Source: Bacilli bacterium (lineage in GTDB: Bacteria > Bacillota_I > Bacilli_A > RFN20 > UBA1709). Taken from it: a stretch of 7,191 bases of DNA. A program made the translations under genes and the position numbers. Numbering within the stretch: position 1 is the stretch's first letter; every line of letters begins with the position of its first letter. Shown here in pieces: positions 6,503-7,191 of the stretch. Under the pieces are notes generated by a model. That model made no database searches, had not been told where the DNA came from, and saw only the letters and a list, made by a program, of their open reading frames with translations. The DNA lies in assembly GCA_028694305.1 (NCBI GenBank), contig JAQUTO010000043.1, positions 1 to 7,191 on the forward strand, read 5' to 3'.

Positions 6503-7191
6503 ATGAAACAATATACTAGAGCCGAGATTAAAGAGATTATTAGTGAGCGGGGTGTCCAATATATTAGTTTACAGTTTAGCGATATTTTAGGAACTGTTAA
6601 AAGTGTTGATTTACCTGTCACGATGCTGGATGCAGCCTTAGATAATAAAATAATGTTTGATGGTTCTTCAATAGAAGGATTTGTTAGAATTCAAGAAGCT
6701 GATATGTGCTTACATCCTGATTTAGGCACTTTTATGGTCTTTGATGACGATGATACAATGGGCGATTGTTTAGTGGCCCGTTTTATTTGTGATGTCTATA
6801 AAACTAATGGTGAGCCATTTGAGGGTGATCCTCGTTATGTGTTAAAAAAGGTGCTAAAAAAGATGCAAGAAGCCGGTTATAACAAGTTTAATGTCGGTTT
6901 TGAAGCCGAATTCTACCTACTTAGAACAGATGAAACGGGGAGACCAACCTTGGAATTCTCAGATGCTGGTAGTTATTTTGATTTAGCCCCAATGGATGGA
7001 AGTGAAAACTGCCGGCGTGATATTGTTTTGACTTTAGAAAGACTGGGCTTTGAGATGCAACAATCGCACCATGAAGTGGGGCCTGGTCAAAATGAAATCA
7101 ACTTTAAATATGCTGATGCATTATCAACTTGCGATAGTATTCAAACCTTAAAGCATGTCGTCAAGAAAGTGGCGGGAGCATATGGCTTATA
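6503..7191 (+). CDS. glnA: Glutamine synthetase type I (GSI-alpha), 3'-partial
   Basis: Glutamine synthetase makes glutamine from glutamate, ammonia and ATP as a cytoplasmic dodecamer. The frame is open to the window end (229 full codons of a protein usually near 440-450), so the gene is cut by the window and not broken. The N-terminal beta-grasp domain contains LQFSDILGTVKSV (23-35) and MFDGSSIEGFVRI (51-63). The catalytic domain begins with PFEGDPRYVL (105-114), the metal-binding motif FEAEF (Glu134, Glu136), YFDLAPMD (158-165), ENCRRDIVLTLE (168-179) and SHHEVGPGQNEINFKY (188-203). Arg62 sits where Bacillus subtilis GlnA has the arginine linked to glutamine feedback inhibition and to control of GlnR/TnrA. 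The short spacing between domains, with no adenylylation-type insertion visible so far, fits the GSI-alpha class. The gene has its own promoter and no glnR directly upstream. FEAEF replaces the more common PEPEF. Confidence 0.96.
   Translation, partial: MKQYTRAEIKEIISERGVQYISLQFSDILGTVKSVDLPVTMLDAALDNKIMFDGSSIEGFVRIQEADMCLHPDLGTFMVFDDDDTMGDCLVARFICDVYKTNGEPFEGDPRYVLKKVLKKMQEAGYNKFNVGFEAEFYLLRTDETGRPTLEFSDAGSYFDLAPMDGSENCRRDIVLTLERLGFEMQQSHHEVGPGQNEINFKYADALSTCDSIQTLKHVVKKVAGAYGL

Noticed and set aside
6436..6621. 61-codon frame on the minus strand
   Set aside because: It runs antisense to the glnA promoter and the start of glnA, and the glnA frame is clearly the coding one.

Overview
The window reads as a chromosomal segment of a low-G+C Gram-positive bacterium (Bacillota or a close relative such as the Erysipelotrichia/Mollicutes side). 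The evidence is A/T-rich codon use, strong purine-rich Shine-Dalgarno sequences, a GTG start, an all-alpha dimeric dUTPase, and glycogen enzymes of the clostridial type. The standard genetic code fits: every visible tryptophan in the catalytic motifs is TGG and no TGA falls inside a gene. The exact genus cannot be read from the sequence. All five genes lie on the + strand and are tightly packed. There is no insertion sequence, tRNA, rRNA, CRISPR array or phage gene.

Region 1 (1-6419) is a glycogen/alpha-glucan operon. It starts inside a type I pullulanase (pulA, 5' end outside the window), followed by the branching enzyme glgB (start reassigned here to GTG 1676), glycogen phosphorylase glgP, and a dimeric dUTPase whose ATG overlaps the glgP stop codon. 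The intergenic gaps are 37 bp, 8 bp and a 1-bp overlap, so one transcript is likely. GlgB adds alpha-1,6 branches, GlgP removes glucose-1-phosphate from outer chains, and the pullulanase cuts the branch stubs that stop GlgP. The synthesis genes (glgC, glgD, glgA) are not in the window and may lie upstream. The dUTPase has no obvious metabolic link to glycogen.

Region 2 (6420-6502) is a compact junction of 83 bp. It holds a hairpin that looks like the operon terminator (possibly working in both directions), a sigma-A-type promoter whose -35 element lies within that hairpin, and a strong ribosome binding site.

Region 3 (6503-7191) is the first 229 codons of glutamine synthetase type I (glnA), cut by the window end. 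It has its own promoter and is not preceded by glnR.

No previously undescribed system is evident. The points most worth a second look are the coupling of dut to glgP, the nested terminator/promoter before glnA, candidate catabolite-response (cre) sites, and a few substitutions in otherwise conserved GH13 motifs.
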